Positions 60,744-64,000 of a DNA stretch of 64,000 bases are shown piece by piece; within the stretch, counting starts at the first letter, position 1, and every line of letters begins with the position of its first letter. The notes beneath the pieces are model-generated. The model ran no database searches. It saw only the letters and a program-made list of their open reading frames with translations, and was not told the origin of the DNA. Source of the DNA: Hyphomonadaceae bacterium (lineage in GTDB: Bacteria > Pseudomonadota > Alphaproteobacteria > Rhizobiales > Hyphomicrobiaceae); NCBI GenBank assembly GCA_019747815.1, contig JAIEQJ010000035.1:124001-188000 (forward strand), written 5' to 3'. Made by a program: the position numbers and the translations under genes.

Positions 60744-62183
60744 TCAACGGCCAGCCTGTCCGGCCATCGAGAAATGCACGCGCGAGATGCGGCGCGTCGC
60801 CAGCTCGCGCACCAGCGTCACGAGCGGCGCCTCGAACATGTACTCCGTCTTCATCGGCCCGACGGCCAACATCTCGTCCACCTGCTGGCCTGCGAACATG
60901 AAACGCAGAAGGCGCTCATCGTCGCTGGCGTTGGGATACTGCTTGCGCAGCTTCTCCACCGCCGGCAGGAGAGGTTCCGGCTTCAGCAGAATTTTGGGCG
61001 ATCCGTTCTGCACGATGCGGTCGAGCACGCTGGGATCGACAGGGGCGAGCAACTTGCCGAAGTAGCCCAGCGCATACTTCTTCACCTCGTCGGGCACGGT
61101 GCGATAGCGCTCGCCCTGCACGACATTGAGCACCGCCTGCGTGCCCACGAACTGCGCGAACGGCGTGATGAGGATGGGAAAACCCAATTCGTGGCGCACG
61201 CGCGCGCATTCCTCGAGCAGCTTCTGCAGCAAATGCGAGAGGCCGGCCTGGGCGAGCTGCGATCGGAAGTTCGACATCATGCCGCCCGGGATCTGATGCT
61301 CATAGTGGAACGCGTCGTATTCCTGTGGCGTCCCGAGCGGCTTGCCTTCCTGCACCGCGATGCGGCGGAAGTGCTCCCCCACCTCGTCGAGCAGCGCGTC
61401 GTCCACGTTCACCGTGTAGCCGAGCGCACGCAGGTTCTGCGCCGTCCACTGGGTGGACGGCTGCGCGTTGCCGTTGGCGAGCGGCGCCGTCGAAGTGTGC
61501 ACGCAGTCGGCACCGGCCTTGATGCCTTCCAGGTAGACGAGAGGCGCAACTCCGGTCATGCAATGGCTGTGCAGCTCCAGCGGTATGTCGCCGATCACCC
61601 TCTTGATCGCGGGCACCAGCGTGCGGATGCGGTCGACGGTCAGCAGGCCGCCGGCATCCTTGAGCCAGATCGCATCCACCTTTCCGCGCTTGATGAGATC
61701 CCTGGCCGTCCTCACGTACAGCTCGTCGGTATGCACCGGCGACAGCCCGTAGGACAGCGCCGCGAACGTCTTCACGCCCAGGCGGCGCGCGACGTTGAGG
61801 GTCGTCAGCATGTTGTCGACGTCGTTGAGGCCGTCGAACGTGCCGATTTCGCGGAAGCCATTGGCCACCAGGCGCTCGACCCAAAGCTCGACGATGTCAT
61901 CAGGGAGAACGTCGAACGAGACGATGTTCTTGGAGCGCGTGAACGAGCTCAGCGGGGTGTTGGTGATGCGCTGGCGCATAAGCCGCATGCGCTCCCAGGG
62001 GTCCTCCTTGAGATAGCGCACGCACACGTCGAACTGGATCGTGCCGGCAAGGTCGATGCGCCGGAAGCCGATGCGATCCATCTGCCCTGCGATGGGCAGC
62101 ATGTGCGCCGTCGTCATGCGCGTCGCCCACAGGCACTGGTGCGCATCACGCAGGGTGGTGTCGACGACTGATATCTCTCGCAT
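60744..62183 (-). CDS. Carboxyltransferase-domain protein (PycB/OadA-like, no biotin domain)
   Basis: 479-residue HMGL-like TIM barrel plus conserved carboxylase domain: VVDTTLRDAHQCLWATRMTT, IWLKDAGGLLTVDRI, PLELHSHCMTGVAPLVYLEG, DCVHTSTAPLANGNAQPSTQ, YEHQIPGGMMSNFRSQLAQA. The usual C-terminal biotinyl domain of OadA or PycB is absent, and no biotin carboxylase is adjacent. The ATG at 62183 follows GGAGAG. Its partners and substrate are unknown; the neighbouring thioesterase and transporter suggest a catabolic role. Confidence 0.85.
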   Translation of the reverse strand: MREISVVDTTLRDAHQCLWATRMTTAHMLPIAGQMDRIGFRRIDLAGTIQFDVCVRYLKEDPWERMRLMRQRITNTPLSSFTRSKNIVSFDVLPDDIVELWVERLVANGFREIGTFDGLNDVDNMLTTLNVARRLGVKTFAALSYGLSPVHTDELYVRTARDLIKRGKVDAIWLKDAGGLLTVDRIRTLVPAIKRVIGDIPLELHSHCMTGVAPLVYLEGIKAGADCVHTSTAPLANGNAQPSTQWTAQNLRALGYTVNVDDALLDEVGEHFRRIAVQEGKPLGTPQEYDAFHYEHQIPGGMMSNFRSQLAQAGLSHLLQKLLEECARVRHELGFPILITPFAQFVGTQAVLNVVQGERYRTVPDEVKKYALGYFGKLLAPVDPSVLDRIVQNGSPKILLKPEPLLPAVEKLRKQYPNASDDERLLRFMFAGQQVDEMLAVGPMKTEYMFEAPLVTLVRELATRRISRVHFSMAGQAGR

Positions 62184-62242
62184 CTGCTCTCCGGGCTTGG
62201 GGACGGCCTTAGGCGCGGCGGTTTGGGCCGCGCCTGCCGGGC

Positions 62243-63241
62243 TTACGTCTTGAGAGACGCTTCGGCCGTGTCGAGGAAGGAATAGTCGAGGTACTTGCCG
62301 ATCCAGCCATCCACATCCTTCACGAGGTCCTCGGGGATTCTGCCTTGCTTGGCTATTGTCGTGAGCCACAGTCTTGTGGATGGCATGTCGAGCCGCGGTT
62401 GCGTCAGGTCGACCGACTCGAGCGCATCGAGGTTGACGGGCAGCGACTTGGGATCGTTCATCTTCTTTGAGACCATTTCTGCGGTCTTCTGCTTGCCGTT
62501 TGCCTTGATCCAGTTGATGCCGCGAAGAGTTGCGCGCACGAATCTCTGCACCGTCTCGGGGTTCTCCTTCACGTATGTGGGCGTGAAGGCAAGCTGCAGG
62601 CTTTCCGAGCTGGGGATCGGCGGCATGCGCTGGATGTAGTGCAGAAGATCCGGCGCCTGGGCCACGGCCGCTGCAGACGCCGGCTCCCAGCCGATGAACG
62701 CTTCCACCTCGCCCTTCTGAATCATGATGGCGACGTCGCTGATCTTGGCCGGCACGTGCTGGAACTTGATCCCCATCGACTGCTGAATGTAGCCGAGAAT
62801 GGCGTCATGAATGGTGCCGATGCCGGGTGTGCCGACCTTCTTGCCGTCGAGCTCCTTCACCGACTTGTACTGCTTCTTTCCGATGATGGGCGCGTTGCCC
62901 TTCGTCACGGACATGACGATGCGCACGTCCCCGCCCCGTGCCACGTACTGCATGAATGGCACAATGGCGGCCATCACGGCATCGAGGCTGTTGATGTCGA
63001 GCAGCGCGGACGGCCCATTCGCATAGGTCTTGCGCTCGATCTTGATGCCTTCTTCCTGGTAGTAGCCGTTGAGCTCCGCGACCCACACGGCGGCATAGTC
63101 GATCTCCGAGCCGGTTTGATCTCCGAGGCGCACGGTCTTGAGAGCCCGCGCCGCCGCAGATCCCGAGCCGAGGCCGGCCGCTATCACGGGCAGCAGGGCC
63201 GCTGCCCCAATCGTCTTCATCGCCTTGCGCTTGGTCTGCAT
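62243..63241 (-). CDS. NitT/TauT-type ABC transporter substrate-binding protein 2
   Basis: 332 residues. The signal peptide MQTKRKAMKTIGAAALLPVI is followed by an Ala-rich stretch. The mature part has VRLGDQTGSEIDYAAVWVAE, VMAAIVPFMQYVARGGDVRI, LDGKKVGTPGIGTIHDAILG and VAIMIQKGEVEAFIGWEPAS. The ATG at 63241 has AAGGAGGAAACC directly upstream; an ATG at 63268 is in frame but lacks this site. It belongs with the ATPase gene that starts beyond the window edge. Confidence 0.9.
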   Translation of the reverse strand: MQTKRKAMKTIGAAALLPVIAAGLGSGSAAARALKTVRLGDQTGSEIDYAAVWVAELNGYYQEEGIKIERKTYANGPSALLDINSLDAVMAAIVPFMQYVARGGDVRIVMSVTKGNAPIIGKKQYKSVKELDGKKVGTPGIGTIHDAILGYIQQSMGIKFQHVPAKISDVAIMIQKGEVEAFIGWEPASAAAVAQAPDLLHYIQRMPPIPSSESLQLAFTPTYVKENPETVQRFVRATLRGINWIKANGKQKTAEMVSKKMNDPKSLPVNLDALESVDLTQPRLDMPSTRLWLTTIAKQGRIPEDLVKDVDGWIGKYLDYSFLDTAEASLKT

Positions 63242-63309
63242 GGTTTCCTCCTTGAGTGTTTTTGACATGACTTAGGATGCGGCCGGCTCTCTCCAGCTCG
63301 CGCCTTCTT

Positions 63310-64000
63310 TCAGATGCTCCCGAACGGTGGCGCATCTCCGCCCTCCGGCGCATGCAGCAAGCGCACGCACTCCGAGCGGATTTCAGTAAATTCGGCAGAC
63401 AAGGGATCGCGCGGATGCGGCAGCGGTACCGGCAGATCCGCCACGATGCGGGCTGGCTTGACCGACAGGATCAACACGCGATCGGCGAGATACACGGCCT
63501 CCTCCAGATTGTGCGTCACGAAGATCACCGTACGCTTGCGGTGCCGCCAGATGTCGAGTACCTCGCGCTGCATGCGCTCGCGCGTAGGCTGATCGAGGCT
63601 GACGAATGGCTCGTCCATCAGGATGAGATCGGCGTCCGTGGCAAAGGCCCGTGCGATGGCTACCCGCTGCTTCATGCCGCCGGAGATCTGGTGAGGGTAG
63701 TAGCCTTCGAAGCCAATGAGACCGACGATCCGGATGATGTCGCCGACCTTCGCTTCGATCTCTTCGCGCCGTGCGCCGTTGATTTTGAGCCCGGTGGCAA
63801 CGTTCTCCCGCACCGTCAACCACGGAAACGTGGATGGTTCCTGGAACACGAATGAAATGCTCTGCTGTTTCGGGTTCGCCTGTATCCCATCGATCAGCAC
63901 ATGGCCCTGCGACGGCTTGAGTATACCGGCCAGCATATCGAGCAGGGTGGTCTTGCCGCAGCCGGAGGGCCCGCAGATGCAGATGAACTCGTTGGCCGCG
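63310..64000 (-). CDS. NitT/TauT-type ABC transporter ATPase 2 (5' end outside window)
   Basis: Partial gene. The visible ~230 codons start inside the Walker A region (CGPSGCGKTTLLDMLAGIL) and include Q-loop FVFQEPSTFPWLTVRENVAT, signature HQISGGMKQRVAIARAFATD, Walker B LILMDEPFVSLDQPTRERMQ and H-loop VIFVTHNLEEAVYLADRVLI. Its permease should lie outside this window; it is not between the ATPase and the binding-protein gene, unlike the first NitT/TauT unit. Confidence 0.92.
   Translation of the reverse strand, partial: AANEFICICGPSGCGKTTLLDMLAGILKPSQGHVLIDGIQANPKQQSISFVFQEPSTFPWLTVRENVATGLKINGARREEIEAKVGDIIRIVGLIGFEGYYPHQISGGMKQRVAIARAFATDADLILMDEPFVSLDQPTRERMQREVLDIWRHRKRTVIFVTHNLEEAVYLADRVLILSVKPARIVADLPVPLPHPRDPLSAEFTEIRSECVRLLHAPEGGDAPPFGSI

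Overview
The window is GC-rich DNA from an alphaproteobacterium, most likely of the order Hyphomicrobiales. The evidence is gene content: the cell-cycle regulator GcrA, the MmcB repair protein, an ActS/ActR (RegB/RegA) redox pair beside a SenC protein, and an argD-argF-hslO operon. The genus cannot be told from the sequence. No tRNA, rRNA, CRISPR array or transposase was seen.

Region 1 (1-22 kb) is mostly housekeeping. It holds a MetX-like hydrolase (cut by the window edge), argD-argF-hslO, gcrA, phoR/phoU/phoB, ppk2, a USP-like protein coupled to a Lon-type protease, mmcB, actS-actR, an ABC-2 exporter with a SCO1/SenC protein, and a PHB depolymerase. Ahead of argD lies a compact leader: a good promoter, a leaderless 21-codon ORF with five arginine codons, and a rho-independent terminator with a competing antiterminator pairing. 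It looks like a ribosome-mediated arginine attenuator.

Region 2 (21.4-30 kb) is an eroded accessory segment. Intact genes (a PuuE-type deacetylase, a form-II CoxL-like subunit, a DUF938 methyltransferase, an LLM-class monooxygenase) alternate with broken ones: a SprT-like protease with an in-frame stop, a multiply frameshifted ACMSD-type amidohydrolase, a cysteine-hydrolase fragment, a GntR fragment and the N-terminal stub of a CaiB/BaiF CoA-transferase. A 163-164 bp two-palindrome repeat occurs twice, at 24.4 and 32.7 kb.

Region 3 (29-46.5 kb) is a catabolic cluster for a branched or isoprenoid acyl-CoA. It has two enoyl-CoA hydratases, an AtuA/DUF1446 protein, a PECR-type SDR, an isovaleryl/citronellyl-type acyl-CoA dehydrogenase and a divergent TetR regulator with a palindromic operator. 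It also has a biotin-dependent acyl-CoA carboxylase and a complete HAAT/Liv-type ABC transporter whose operon includes an acyl-CoA synthetase. The set resembles the Pseudomonas atu (acyclic terpene) genes. The carboxylase alpha subunit is split into overlapping ORFs.

Region 4 (46.7-64 kb) is entirely on the minus strand. It carries a UbiD/UbiX decarboxylase pair with a TctABC-type transporter and an amidohydrolase. Next come a NitT/TauT-type ABC transporter with a second amidohydrolase and an IclR regulator with a perfect operator palindrome. The last part has a thioesterase, a PycB/OadA-like carboxyltransferase and the start of a second NitT/TauT transporter that leaves the window. Together these suggest uptake, deamination or hydrolysis, and decarboxylation of (hetero)aromatic or N-containing carboxylates; the substrates are inferred only from family membership.
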